Translations under genes and position numbers: made by a program | Notes under the pieces: model-generated | Database searches by the model: none | Seen by the model: only the letters and a program-made list of their open reading frames with translations | Told to the model about the DNA's origin: nothing | Assembly: GCF_000612585.1 (NCBI RefSeq) | Contig: NZ_JFCA01000032.1 | Span: 1 to 64,000, forward strand | DNA from: Pseudomonas sp. CHM02 | GTDB lineage: Bacteria; Pseudomonadota; Gammaproteobacteria; Pseudomonadales; Pseudomonadaceae | Length of the DNA stretch: 64,000 bases | Direction of reading: 5' to 3' | Shown here: positions 25,901 to 34,520 of the stretch, piece after piece | How positions within the stretch are numbered: the stretch's first letter is position 1 | Layout: each line of letters begins with the position of its first letter

Positions 25901-26812
25901 ATGGCTGCCTACAACCTGCGCCAACTCAGATATTTCGTCACCACGGCCGAATGCGGCAGCGTCGCCGAGGCCTCGCGCAAGCTGTATATCGCGCAGCCGT
26001 CGGTGTCCACGGCCATCAAGCAACTGGAAGACAGCTTCGGTGTGCAGCTGTTTATCCGTCATCACGCCCAGGGTGTGTCGCTCACTCCCAGCGGCGCACG
26101 CTTCTATCGCAAGGCGCTGGAGCTGCTGCGGGTGGCCCATGAGTTCGAGCAGAACGCTCTGGCGGACAATGATGTGGTGGCGGGGCAGATCGATATCGGC
26201 TGCTTTGAAACCGTGGCGCCGCTGTACCTGCCGCGCTTGATCGCCGGCTTCAAGGCGCGCTGGCCGGGGGTGGAAATCCGGATTCGCGATGGCGAGCAGC
26301 AAGAGCTGGTGCAGGCGCTGACGGCCGGCAGTATCGATGTGGCCATGCTCTTTGAGCACGACCTGGGCGGCACCATCGAGACCACGCCATTGATGCCGCC
26401 ACAGCAGCCGTATGCGCTGTTGCCGGCGGACCACCGCTTTGCGCAGCAGGCCAAGGTGTCGCTGGCGGATCTGGTGCTGGAACCGATGATTTTGCTCGAC
26501 GTGCTGCCGAGCCGCACCTACTTCGTGAGCATCTTCGAAGAACGCGGGTTGACGCCGAATATCGTGTTCAGCTCGCCGTCCATCGAGATGGTGCGGGGGA
26601 TGGTTGGGCGAGGATTCGGGTTTTCGATTCTGGTGACCAAGCCGTTTACCGAGTACACCTATGACGGCCAGAAAGTGGTGTGTGTACCGTTGGCAGAAAC
26701 GGTGACGGGTTCAGGCTTGTCGGCGGTGTGGTTGCGGCGGGCGCCGTTGACCAAGCCCGTGCAGCTCTTCGTCGACTACTGCCGCGAAGAGCTCGCCCGC
26801 TTGCTCGGCTGA
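25901..26812 (+). CDS. LysR family transcriptional regulator
   Basis: The product has 303 residues. The helix-turn-helix runs through residues 5-65 (LRQLRYFVTTAECGSVAEAS, KLYIAQPSVSTAIKQLEDSF, GVQLFIRHHAQGVSLTPSG). A periplasmic-binding-protein-like effector domain follows. Its divergent placement next to the NCS1 gene, and the deacetylase/DUF1028/Rid/monooxygenase genes just beyond it, suggest that it controls the whole cluster in response to the imported compound. Confidence 0.93.
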   Translation: MAAYNLRQLRYFVTTAECGSVAEASRKLYIAQPSVSTAIKQLEDSFGVQLFIRHHAQGVSLTPSGARFYRKALELLRVAHEFEQNALADNDVVAGQIDIGCFETVAPLYLPRLIAGFKARWPGVEIRIRDGEQQELVQALTAGSIDVAMLFEHDLGGTIETTPLMPPQQPYALLPADHRFAQQAKVSLADLVLEPMILLDVLPSRTYFVSIFEERGLTPNIVFSSPSIEMVRGMVGRGFGFSILVTKPFTEYTYDGQKVVCVPLAETVTGSGLSAVWLRRAPLTKPVQLFVDYCREELARLLG

Positions 26813-26830
26813 CACCAATCCCCTGTAGGC

Positions 26831-26906
26831 GCCGGCTTGCCGGCGATAGCGGCGCATCAGGCACTGCATCAATAAGCTGACATATTGCCATCGCCGGCAA
26901 GCCGGC
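26831..26906. repeat. Paired REP elements
   Basis: GCCGGCTTGCCGGCGAT (26831-26847) and its inverse ATCGCCGGCAAGCCGGC (26890-26906) flank about 42 bases between two convergent genes. Similar pairs are at 35509-35583 and 39029-39097. Confidence 0.8.
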
Positions 26907-26926
26907 TCCTCCAAGGGTACGGTGGA

Positions 26927-28072
26927 CTACATGCGAATCGAGTCCAGCATCCGCCCCAGCATGGCATCGCACCCCGCCAGTTGCTCCAGGCTGACAAACT
27001 CATCTGGCTTATGCCCCTGGTCCATGCTCCCCGGTCCGCACACCACTGTGGGAATGCCCGCGGCATCGAACAAGCCGCCTTCGGTACCAAACGCCACCGT
27101 GCCGAAATCCCGCGAACCGGAAAACGCGGCAATCAACGCTGCTGCCTGGCTGCGCTCATCCGTGACCAGGCCGGGATACGCCGACAATTCGGTAAAGCGG
27201 ATCGTACTCTGCGCACTGACGGCCTGCATGCGCGGCAACACCTGCTGCTCGGCGTAGGCCTTCAGTTCGTCAGCCACCTCGGCTGGATCCTGTGAGGGCA
27301 GCGCACGCACTTCGAAATCAAACCGGCAATCCGCCGGCACGATATTCAATGCCTTGCCGCCGCTGATCACTCCGGTCTGGACCGTGCTGAAGGGTGGATC
27401 AAACCGCGGGTCCTGGGTGTCCCGCAACCGCTGCCCGATGCGTCCCAGCTCGCCGATCAACTCCGCGGCGTGTTCAATCGCGTTCACCCCGTATGGCGCA
27501 TACGCCGAGTGACACGCCTCGCCATGCACGTCGCAACGCATCGCCAACTTGCCCTTGTGGCCGAGCACCGGCTTGAGTTCGGTGGGTTCGCCAATGATGC
27601 ACAGCATCGGTTTGACCGGGCGTTGCTCCAGTACCGCAAGCAGCGAACGCACACCCAGGCAACCGACTTCTTCGTCATACGACAGGGCGATATGCACCGG
27701 CATCCGCAGCGGTGCCTCGACCAACGCCGGCACCAGCGCCAACACACAGGCGATATAGCCCTTCATGTCGGCAGTGCCGCGGCCAAACAGCTTGCCGTCG
27801 CGTTCGCTCAACTCGAACGGCGGCACGGTCCAGGGTTGGCCGTCCACCGGCACCACATCGGTATGGCCGGACAGCACAATGCCCGGTAATTCCACCGGGC
27901 CAATGCTGGCAAACAAGTTGGCCTTGCTGCGCTCCGCGTTGTAGACCCGCTCGCAGGCCACGCCAAATCCCGCCAGGTAATCACGCACAAACTCGATCAG
28001 TTGCAGGTTGGACTCGCGGCTGGTGGTGTCGAACCCCACCAGCGTTTGCAGCAGTTCGCGGCTGGTGCTCAT
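26927..28072 (-). CDS. M20 family amidohydrolase, acetylornithine deacetylase (ArgE)-like
   Basis: The product has 381 residues, normal for ArgE/DapE peptidases. Zinc ligands are visible as SGHTDVVPVD (His, Asp), GRGTADMKG (bridging Asp), SYDEEVGCLG (Glu-Glu pair), IGEPTELKPVLGHKG and the C-terminal His in GSMDQGHKPDEF. It hydrolyses an N-acyl or N-carbamoyl bond of an amino-acid-like substrate. Clustering with an NCS1 transporter, DUF1028, Rid and FAD monooxygenase points to catabolism rather than arginine synthesis. It overlaps the DUF1028 stop by 4 bases. Confidence 0.9.
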   Translation of the reverse strand: MSTSRELLQTLVGFDTTSRESNLQLIEFVRDYLAGFGVACERVYNAERSKANLFASIGPVELPGIVLSGHTDVVPVDGQPWTVPPFELSERDGKLFGRGTADMKGYIACVLALVPALVEAPLRMPVHIALSYDEEVGCLGVRSLLAVLEQRPVKPMLCIIGEPTELKPVLGHKGKLAMRCDVHGEACHSAYAPYGVNAIEHAAELIGELGRIGQRLRDTQDPRFDPPFSTVQTGVISGGKALNIVPADCRFDFEVRALPSQDPAEVADELKAYAEQQVLPRMQAVSAQSTIRFTELSAYPGLVTDERSQAAALIAAFSGSRDFGTVAFGTEGGLFDAAGIPTVVCGPGSMDQGHKPDEFVSLEQLAGCDAMLGRMLDSIRM

Positions 28073-28746
28073 CGGTCGTCTCCGGCCACGCCGTAGCCGG
28101 GTGAGCGATCCGGGGCGAGGGCGCGATCAATGTAGTCCTGAACTTGCGGGCGATAGGCGTCCCAGAGTTTTTGCAGCGCAAGGATCGGTTGTTCATCGGC
28201 CCAATCCACGCGCAGGTTGATGATCGGCCAGGTCAGCTCGCCCACCACCACCAGTGCGGCGGAATGCACCGGGCCGGCTTCGCCTCCGGCGGCAATCGCG
28301 GCGTGCATCGCCGCCAGCAACTGATCCGCCAACTGGCCTTCAGCTTGCTCGAAGGCGCTGACCATGGCCTCGATCACTGCGCGGTCGGCGAGCATGTTGC
28401 CCGCCGCCACGCACTGTTCGCCCGACACCGCATTGTGGGTGCCGAGGGTTTCACTGCCGCTGAAATGCACGCTGCGCCCCAGGTGATCAATCGCCGTCAG
28501 TTGCCGGTACTGGCTGTAGCCGTTGCGGGTCAAGGCCTTGTCGATCGCATCGGCGGGGGCAAGGCCTTGTTCCAGCAGGTCGAGCACGTCCGGGCCCAGG
28601 GCCGGCAACGTGATGTTCTGGGTCGACACCGCACCCACACCCGGCCGCAGCCACGGGCAGCGGGCGCCCACGGCAATGCTCGATGAGCTGATGGCGATGC
28701 CCAATTGGCCGGTGTCGGCGCAACGGCCGACGATTGAAAAGGTCAT
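28069..28746 (-). CDS. DUF1028 family protein
   Basis: A 225-residue protein with the DUF1028 hallmarks: MTFSIVGRCADTGQLGIAIS, VGARCPWLRPGVGAVSTQN, HNAVSGEQCVAAGNMLA and LRVDWADEQPILAL. The fold is thought to be Ntn-hydrolase-like, with the segment after the initiator region exposing a nucleophile. The family is poorly characterised but recurs in operons with M20 amidohydrolases and Rid proteins, as here. Its stop overlaps the start of the deacetylase gene by 4 bases, and it lies 10 bases after the Rid gene. Confidence 0.88.
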   Translation of the reverse strand: MTFSIVGRCADTGQLGIAISSSSIAVGARCPWLRPGVGAVSTQNITLPALGPDVLDLLEQGLAPADAIDKALTRNGYSQYRQLTAIDHLGRSVHFSGSETLGTHNAVSGEQCVAAGNMLADRAVIEAMVSAFEQAEGQLADQLLAAMHAAIAAGGEAGPVHSAALVVVGELTWPIINLRVDWADEQPILALQKLWDAYRPQVQDYIDRALAPDRSPGYGVAGDDR

Positions 28747-28756
28747 GTGCGGCTCC

Positions 28757-29167
28757 TTACTCGGGAATAACAGCGATCACATCGATTTCCATCAACCACT
28801 GCGGCTGGCCGAGGGCCGACACCACCAGCCCGGTGGAGATCGGGAACACGCCCTTGAGCCACTTGCCGACTTCCTGGTACACCGGCTCGCGGTAGCGCGG
28901 GTCGATCAGGTAAGTGGTGGTCTTGACGATATGGCTCAGGTCGCTGCCGGCTTCTTCCAGCAGTTGCTTGACGTTTTTCATCGCTTGTTCAGCCTGGGCG
29001 CGCGGGTCGCCAAGGCCGATCAGGTTACCCTCGAAATCGGTGCCGACCTGGCCGCGCACATACACGGTGTTGCCGGCGCGTACGGCCTGGCACAGGTCGT
29101 TGTCCAGGCTCTGGTTGGGGTAGGTTTCCTTGGTGTTGAACATGCGGATGCGAGTGTGAGTAGGCAT
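28757..29167 (-). CDS. Rid family (YjgF/YER057c/UK114) protein
   Basis: The product is about 136 residues, from an ATG at 29167 with a CCGGAG ribosome-binding site. It shows the Rid chorismate-mutase-like trimer fold: GNTVYVRGQVGTDFEGNLIG, AEQAMKNVKQLLEEAGSDLS and TTYLIDPRYREPVY. The catalytic Arg of true imine deaminases, normally in an R-x-x-L-P context, is missing. The equivalent stretch reads SALGQPQWLMEIDVIAV. It should therefore belong to one of the non-archetypal Rid subfamilies, which often occur in catabolic clusters. A role handling an enamine, imine or carbamoyl intermediate is inferred. Confidence 0.9.
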   Translation of the reverse strand: MPTHTRIRMFNTKETYPNQSLDNDLCQAVRAGNTVYVRGQVGTDFEGNLIGLGDPRAQAEQAMKNVKQLLEEAGSDLSHIVKTTTYLIDPRYREPVYQEVGKWLKGVFPISTGLVVSALGQPQWLMEIDVIAVIPE

Positions 29168-29192
29168 CAAAAAAACTCCGGCAATAAGGTGA

Positions 29193-30482
29193 TCAGGCGC
29201 TGACAGGGGATGGGCGAGTCACCGGGGCGGCTTCGCGGTATTCAAGGTATTGACGCTGGATGGCGATGTGGTCGGCGACGTACTTGGCGTCGTGCCAGAC
29301 ACCCCAGATAAACGACGATCCTCGGCGGGACTGCCACGGCAAGCCCAGGAAGTAGATCCCGGCTTCGCTGGACACGCCGCGCTGATGCTGGGGCTTGCCA
29401 GTGGCGTCGAAGGCCGCGACTTTCAGCCAGCTGTAGTCGACCGCAAAGCCCGTGGCCCAGATGATCGTGGTGACGCCGGCTTTGGCCAGGTCCAGCTCCA
29501 GGACCGGGTTCTTGATGCAATCCGCATCGGGGAACACGCGACGGGCTTCGGGCTCCAGCGGCAGGTCAAGGCCGTTACGCTCGATGTAGGCATCGGCTGC
29601 GTCCAGCAAGGCCAGGTAGTTCTCATCGCCGCGTGCGAGGTTTTCCACCAGGTTCGGCTGGAACGTGGCGACGTTGCCATTGAACGCTTGGGTCAGGCCG
29701 ACCAGGGTCATGCCTTGCTGGGCCAGTTCACGGAAATCGATGGTCTTGCCGCCGTGTGCGCCACTGACCGCAATGGTCACGTGCTCGCGGCCGGGCTTCA
29801 TCGCCGCTTGGTCCCATTCGCCCAGCACACCCAGCCACCAGCAGAAGTCGCGGTTGCGGTAGGCACGGGGCGGGCGGTCGTGCGCGCCGACCGACAGGTA
29901 AACCTGGCGTCCGGAGCGCTGCAATTCATCGGCGATCTGCACACCGGACGAACCGGCACCCACCACCAGCACGGCGCCGGCTGGCAATTGCGCAGGATTG
30001 CGATAATCGGCGGAGTGGATCTGATGCAGCGCGGTGTCTTTGGGCGCGATGGCCGGAATCACCGGCTTCTGGAACGGCCCGGTCGCGGCCACCACACGGT
30101 TGGCTTCGATCACGCCTTCGCTGGTGTGCACGGTGAAACCGGGACGGCCGATATTGCGGACCACGGACAGCACGTCAACACCGGTACGGATCGGCGCATT
30201 GAACTTGCGGGCATAGGCTTCAAAGTAATCGGCCACGCGTTCTTTTGGCGCAAAGCCATCCGGCGCGACCGTATCGAATTCCAGGCCGGGAAAGCGGTCA
30301 TGCCAGGCCGGCCCGTTGGCCACCAGCGAATCCCAGCGCCCGGTGCGCCAGCGCTCGGCGATGCGGCTGCGTTCGAGCACCAGATGTGGCACGCCTTGCT
30401 TGCTCAGATGCTCGCTCATGGCCACGCCAGCCTGACCGGCGCCCACCACCAGGGTGTCTGTTTTTGTTATTGCTTCAGTCAT
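29193..30482 (-). CDS. Flavin-dependent monooxygenase-like NAD(P)/FAD oxidoreductase
   Basis: The product has 429 residues from an ATG at 30482 (AGGACAG ribosome-binding site). The FAD motif GAGQAG is at about residues 14-19, and the NADPH motif GAGSSG is near residue 175. The sequence HQIHSADYRNP resembles the FMO/Baeyer-Villiger fingerprint, and an ATG-type motif (IIWATGFAVDYSW) is near the end. It would oxygenate a nitrogen or a carbon next to a carbonyl in the substrate of this cluster. It is the first gene of the run monooxygenase-Rid-DUF1028-deacetylase. An AT-rich dyad (TTAATAAAATATTATTAA) lies at about 30550-30570, upstream. Confidence 0.88.
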   Translation of the reverse strand: MTEAITKTDTLVVGAGQAGVAMSEHLSKQGVPHLVLERSRIAERWRTGRWDSLVANGPAWHDRFPGLEFDTVAPDGFAPKERVADYFEAYARKFNAPIRTGVDVLSVVRNIGRPGFTVHTSEGVIEANRVVAATGPFQKPVIPAIAPKDTALHQIHSADYRNPAQLPAGAVLVVGAGSSGVQIADELQRSGRQVYLSVGAHDRPPRAYRNRDFCWWLGVLGEWDQAAMKPGREHVTIAVSGAHGGKTIDFRELAQQGMTLVGLTQAFNGNVATFQPNLVENLARGDENYLALLDAADAYIERNGLDLPLEPEARRVFPDADCIKNPVLELDLAKAGVTTIIWATGFAVDYSWLKVAAFDATGKPQHQRGVSSEAGIYFLGLPWQSRRGSSFIWGVWHDAKYVADHIAIQRQYLEYREAAPVTRPSPVSA

Positions 30483-30694
30483 GTCTCTGTCCTTGCGTAA
30501 TGCAGTTGGATTCAGCGTTGGCATGACCTCAAGGCTAGGGGGAGGGCGGTTATTAATAAAATATTATTAAGCTGGGAAGTGAGCATAAATATCGGATGCA
30601 GAGCGGAGCGATGCAGACCCAAAGCATGCCGTTACTTAATGACGGTTACTGACGCAATGCCAATTGGAGTAGGCTTCACCCAAGGAGATTTCTC

Positions 30695-31195
30695 ATGACC
30701 GATTTGAAACGATTCATCAGCGAGCAGCAGGCAAAAAAGCAGTCCCAGGAGCGGCATGTTGATTGGGAAGCTCGCAAGAAACGCTGGCTTGATGAGCTTG
30801 ACCAGCTTTTTTCGTATATCCGTCAATCGTTGATTGATGCTGGCCTTGATCCGTCTGCTTTTGCATCCACGACTCATCCTATTTCAGAAGAAACCCTGGG
30901 CGCCTACAGCGCCTCGGGGCTGCGTGTTCAAATGCCAACCGGCGTGGTGCAATTCACGCCAGTTGCCAGTGTGATCATTGGCGGGTTTGGTAGGGTTGAT
31001 GTGGAAGAGACGGGCCGCGGCGCAAGGGTAAAATTGATTGCCCAGCCACCTGAGAACGCCTCTGTTGACGACGGCCGGCCTGCTTACGAACGCGAATGGG
31101 CGTGGCGGGTTTACCCCGGCGTTGGTGCCAGGAACGGGTTTGATTTTGACAACACAGGTCTGGTACGGCTGTTTGAATCGATTGTCGGGGAATAA
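30695..31195 (+). CDS. Hypothetical protein, first gene of a HEPN pair
   Basis: A 166-residue protein with an AAGGAG ribosome-binding site. The first 50 residues are charged and helical (ISEQQAKKQSQERH, LDELDQLFSYIRQSLIDAG). A predicted beta-rich half follows (SGLRVQMPTGVVQFTPVASV, VDVEETGRGARVKLIAQ). I do not recognise a family. Its TAA is followed directly by the ATG of the HEPN gene, so the pair is translationally coupled. A role as partner or antitoxin of the HEPN protein is a guess from this arrangement. GC is a little below that of the neighbours. Confidence 0.75.
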   Translation: MTDLKRFISEQQAKKQSQERHVDWEARKKRWLDELDQLFSYIRQSLIDAGLDPSAFASTTHPISEETLGAYSASGLRVQMPTGVVQFTPVASVIIGGFGRVDVEETGRGARVKLIAQPPENASVDDGRPAYEREWAWRVYPGVGARNGFDFDNTGLVRLFESIVGE

Positions 31196-31753
31196 ATGCT
31201 GATGACAGAGCGTTTTCCCACTATCGATGAAGCGAGAAACTGGTACTTCGTCAGTCTGGACGGGCTGCGGCATCTCAAGCGAATAGCGGATGGGGCTAAT
31301 TCGCAACACATCTCGAAAGAGACGCTCGACCAAATCATGTTCATGAGTGAAAGGGAATGGAAAGACTTCGTGCGCCGCAAAGAGGATGAGCATGAAGCAT
31401 TTGCGTCATTGGCGTTGCTTGCGGCGTGTGAAGGGGGGATCCGCAGGGACTGTGCGTGGCGAAGCGCAGAGGGCAATAGCGCGAGCAGCCACTATCAGCG
31501 GTTTCAACGTCTGAACCGTAACGATGGTCATATTTCTTTTGCAAGCATCATTGACGCCTGGCAAGCGGCGCTAGGTCGCGATAGCTATTTCAAAAACTAT
31601 CTATTCGACCTACGAGACCTATACGTCAATCGAAATGCCTTGGCGCATGGGCGCGCCTCCTTGCAACAATTCAACTTTGCCCTGATTTATGAACGTTTGG
31701 ACAAGGTAAGGAAAAAGTGGCGTCAAACGACGTCTGACTTCAAAGGTTTCTGA
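31196..31753 (+). CDS. HEPN-like protein with R-x4-H motif
   Basis: A 185-residue, largely helical protein. Near the C-terminus, DLYVNRNALAHGRASL contains Arg146 and His151, the R-x4-6-H signature of HEPN domains, here in the common RN-x-x-AHG form. HEPN proteins are often metal-independent RNases in toxin-antitoxin and antiphage systems. Some members are inactive or structural. Upstream helices (WYFVSLDGLRHLKRIADG, EHEAFASLALLAACEGG) fit the four-helix bundle. An alternative ATG lies two codons downstream (31202). It is coupled to the preceding hypothetical gene. The family assignment rests on the motif and helicity only. Confidence 0.75.
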   Translation: MLMTERFPTIDEARNWYFVSLDGLRHLKRIADGANSQHISKETLDQIMFMSEREWKDFVRRKEDEHEAFASLALLAACEGGIRRDCAWRSAEGNSASSHYQRFQRLNRNDGHISFASIIDAWQAALGRDSYFKNYLFDLRDLYVNRNALAHGRASLQQFNFALIYERLDKVRKKWRQTTSDFKGF

Positions 31754-31758
31754 TCTCC

Positions 31759-32193
31759 ATGCCCAACATCCGCATCATGACCCCAGCCGACTACGACGCC
31801 GTTCTCGGCCTCATGCAAAACACCCCCGGCATCTCCCTGCGCGACGCCGACTCCCGCGAGGCCACCGAGCGCTACCTGGCACGCAACCCCGGCATGAGTT
31901 TCGTCGCCGAAGCCGAAGGTCGATTGACCGCTTGCGTGATGTGCGGCCATGACGGACGTCGCGGTTACCTACAGCACCTGCTGGTACTGCCGGACTATCG
32001 CCGCCAGGGCATCGCCCAGGCGCTGACGCAACGTTGCCTCGACGTGCTGGCGCAACTGGGCATTCACAAATGCCACCTCGACGTGTTCAAGACCAACACC
32101 CGCGCCGCCCATTATTGGCAGGGCCAGGGCTGGACGCTGCGCACCGATATCGACCGCTATTCCTTCACCCGCCCCGGCGATGAAAACGCCTAG
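31759..32193 (+). CDS. GNAT family N-acetyltransferase
   Basis: The product has 144 residues. The acetyl-CoA loop is LQHLLVLPDYRRQGIAQAL (R-R-Q-G-I-A), and motif B is CHLDVFKTNTRAAHYWQGQGW. It starts with IRIMTPADYDAVLGLM. The acceptor is unknown. It lies 5 bases after the HEPN gene stop, so co-transcription is possible. Its GC-rich codon use is like the chromosome rather than the HEPN pair. Its 3' end overlaps the convergent response-regulator gene by 4 bases. Confidence 0.9.
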   Translation: MPNIRIMTPADYDAVLGLMQNTPGISLRDADSREATERYLARNPGMSFVAEAEGRLTACVMCGHDGRRGYLQHLLVLPDYRRQGIAQALTQRCLDVLAQLGIHKCHLDVFKTNTRAAHYWQGQGWTLRTDIDRYSFTRPGDENA

Positions 32194-32792
32194 AACTCCC
32201 CGGAATACTTCACCGCGGCCGCCGCGCGCGAGGGCACATCCAGGGTGCGCAACAGCGACGACACATGGATGCGCACGGTAAACGGCGAGATATCCAGGGC
32301 CTTGGCGATTTCCTTGTTGGTCTTGCCCTGGGCGATCAGGCGCAACACGTCCTGTTGTCGGGCGGTGAGGGTGTGGGTGTCCAGCGGCAGCAGCCCGGAA
32401 GGGGTGAACTTGACCAGCACTTCACCTTCGCGGATGGCCTGCAGCGCCTGGCCGATCTCGTCGGGGGCGATGTTCTTGCCGATGAAACCGTCCGCGCCCA
32501 GGGCCATGACCTGATCGATCAGCGCGGGGTCGTCCACCATCGACACCACGATCAAGGTGGTGCGCCGCAATTGCTGACGCAGTTCCGCCAATTGGCTCAT
32601 GCAGGTCAGGCCGGGGAAACGCAGGTCGAGGATCAGGGTGTCGATGTCACCGTCCTGGCGGATCAATGCGAGCACGCCGTCGAGGTCGCCGGCTTCCTGC
32701 ACCAGGGCGTCCGGCAGCAGGCGCTGCACGGTGCGCAGCATGCCTTCGCGAAACATCGGGTGGTCGTCGGCAATGATGATGCGGCCGGTCAT
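32190..32792 (-). CDS. NarL/LuxR-type response regulator
   Basis: The product has 200 residues. The receiver domain has the acidic pair Asp9-Asp10 (IIIADDHPMFREGML), the phospho-acceptor Asp56 (TLILDLRFPG) and the conserved Lys in GADGFIGKNI. The LuxR helix-turn-helix is TLTARQQDVLRLIAQGKTNK, EIAKALDISPFTVRIHV. It is divergent from a hybrid histidine kinase across 114 bases, and the two most likely form a phosphorelay. The target genes are not indicated. Confidence 0.93.
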   Translation of the reverse strand: MTGRIIIADDHPMFREGMLRTVQRLLPDALVQEAGDLDGVLALIRQDGDIDTLILDLRFPGLTCMSQLAELRQQLRRTTLIVVSMVDDPALIDQVMALGADGFIGKNIAPDEIGQALQAIREGEVLVKFTPSGLLPLDTHTLTARQQDVLRLIAQGKTNKEIAKALDISPFTVRIHVSSLLRTLDVPSRAAAAVKYSGEF

Positions 32793-32906
32793 GGGGTGCT
32801 CCTCCCTGGGGCAAGGTTGTGCCGTGGCATGCTACCTTACCACCGCGCCCAAGGCCTGCCTGGGGCGCATGATGGATTTGTTGATTGCCGCACAAGGACG
32901 TAACCC

Positions 32907-34520
32907 ATGAGTCTTGAGACCAACTCCGAACTCGACCAGGCCAACCTGCGCATTGTGGTGGCCACCATCGCTATCGTGTACATCGGCGCGCTGGGCTTCC
33001 TGCCCGGACAGTCGATAGACACCTACCTGCCAGTGATCCTGTATATCGTGCTGTTCCTGCTGGTTTCCATCGCGCTGCGCCAGGTGATCGCGCGATGGCC
33101 CGGGCATTACCCGGCGCGACGGATCTTCGGCATGCTCCACGACTACACCGGCACCTCGTTCGGCATGGTGGTCGGCGGCGAAGCGGCGTTGCCGCTGTAT
33201 GCGGTGATGGTGTGGGTCAACCTCGGCAATGGCATGCGCTACGGCTCGCGCTACCTGGCGATTGCCACGGCATTGGCGTTGCTGGCGCTGTTGGTGGTGT
33301 ATCGGCTCACGCCGGTGTGGCAGGCGCAACCCTTCATGGTGCTGATGCTGATGATCACCAGCACGGTGATCCCGGTGTACGCGCATATCCTGCTGGAGCG
33401 CACGCGCAAGGCCTCCGAGCAGGCCATCGCCGCCAACCTGGAAAAATCCCGATTCCTCGCCCAGGCCAGCCATGACCTGCGCCAGCCCATCCACTCCATC
33501 GGCCTGTTCACTGCCTGCCTGCGCGAAGCCCGGCTGGGCGATGAAGAGCGGCGCCTGGTCGACAACATCGACCGTTCGCTGCTGAACGTGTCGCAATTGT
33601 TCCGCTCGATTCTCGACCTCTACACCCTCGACAACGGCCGCCTGTTGCCTAAATACCAGGCGGTGCACCTGGGCGAGTTCCTTGCCGACCTGGTGCGCCA
33701 GAACGCCGAAGCCGCGCGCTGGGCCGGCGTGGAACTGCGCCTGCGGCCTTGCGCGCACTGGGCGCTGGTCGACCCGGCGCTGTTGGCGACGATGGTGCAG
33801 AACGTGCTGTCCAACTGCTTCAAATACGGCGCGCAACGTCCGGTGCTGATCGGCGTGCGCATTCGCGACGGTGGCCTGGCGGTGGAGATTTACGACCGAG
33901 GGCGGGGGATTGCCGAGGAGCATCTGTCAAAGGTCTTCGAAGAGTTCTATCGGGTACGCCACCTGCGTGACAAAGACGTCGAAGGCGTGGGCCTGGGGCT
34001 GTCCATCGTCAAGCGCCTGGGGCAGTTGATGGGCGTGCAAGTGAGCCTGCGTTCACGGGTTGGCCACGGCACTTGCGTAAGCCTGTACGGCCTGACCCTG
34101 GCCACTGCGCCACGCACCATGGCTCCACGCGACGACACCCGGCAGGCCGGCTTGTTGACCGGTTTGAAAGTGTGCCTGGTAGAAGATGATCACAACGTAC
34201 TGCTCGCCACCCAGGCCCTGCTCGAGCGCTGGGGTTGCGAAGTGCAGGCCGAATCCTCGGGCCGTGATCTGGTCAGCGACTGCGACATCATCGTTGCCGA
34301 CTACGACCTGGGGAACCACGCCACCGGTATCGAATGCATCGATGCCCTGCGTGAACAACGCGGCTGGGCGGTCCCGGCGCTGATCCTCACCGGGCACGAT
34401 GTGGAGAAAATCCAGGCCGCGCTGTACGACCGTCAGATCGCCATTCTCTCCAAGCCCGTGCGTCCCGCTGAACTGCGCGGCACCCTGCGGGACTTGAGCC
34501 AGGAGACGGTTACTGGGTGA
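32907..34520 (+). CDS. Hybrid sensor histidine kinase with C-terminal receiver
   Basis: The product has 537 residues. Six or so membrane helices (residues about 15-165) with almost no periplasmic domain come first. A DHp helix with phospho-acceptor His189 (ASHDLRQPIHSIGL) follows, then the ATPase domain: N box (MVQNVLSNCFKYG), G1 (IYDRGRGIAEEH) and G2 (VGLGLSIVKRLGQ). The C-terminal receiver (CLVEDDHNVLLATQ, Asp in IIVADYDLGNHATG, Lys in ILSKPVRP) completes a hybrid kinase. The signal is probably sensed within or at the membrane. The divergent LuxR-type regulator is the likely output. Confidence 0.93.
   Translation: MSLETNSELDQANLRIVVATIAIVYIGALGFLPGQSIDTYLPVILYIVLFLLVSIALRQVIARWPGHYPARRIFGMLHDYTGTSFGMVVGGEAALPLYAVMVWVNLGNGMRYGSRYLAIATALALLALLVVYRLTPVWQAQPFMVLMLMITSTVIPVYAHILLERTRKASEQAIAANLEKSRFLAQASHDLRQPIHSIGLFTACLREARLGDEERRLVDNIDRSLLNVSQLFRSILDLYTLDNGRLLPKYQAVHLGEFLADLVRQNAEAARWAGVELRLRPCAHWALVDPALLATMVQNVLSNCFKYGAQRPVLIGVRIRDGGLAVEIYDRGRGIAEEHLSKVFEEFYRVRHLRDKDVEGVGLGLSIVKRLGQLMGVQVSLRSRVGHGTCVSLYGLTLATAPRTMAPRDDTRQAGLLTGLKVCLVEDDHNVLLATQALLERWGCEVQAESSGRDLVSDCDIIVADYDLGNHATGIECIDALREQRGWAVPALILTGHDVEKIQAALYDRQIAILSKPVRPAELRGTLRDLSQETVTG

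Noticed and set aside
26820..26912. Possible CRISPR-like repeat pair
   Set aside because: The repeats are inverted rather than direct, occur only as pairs, and match Pseudomonas REP elements.
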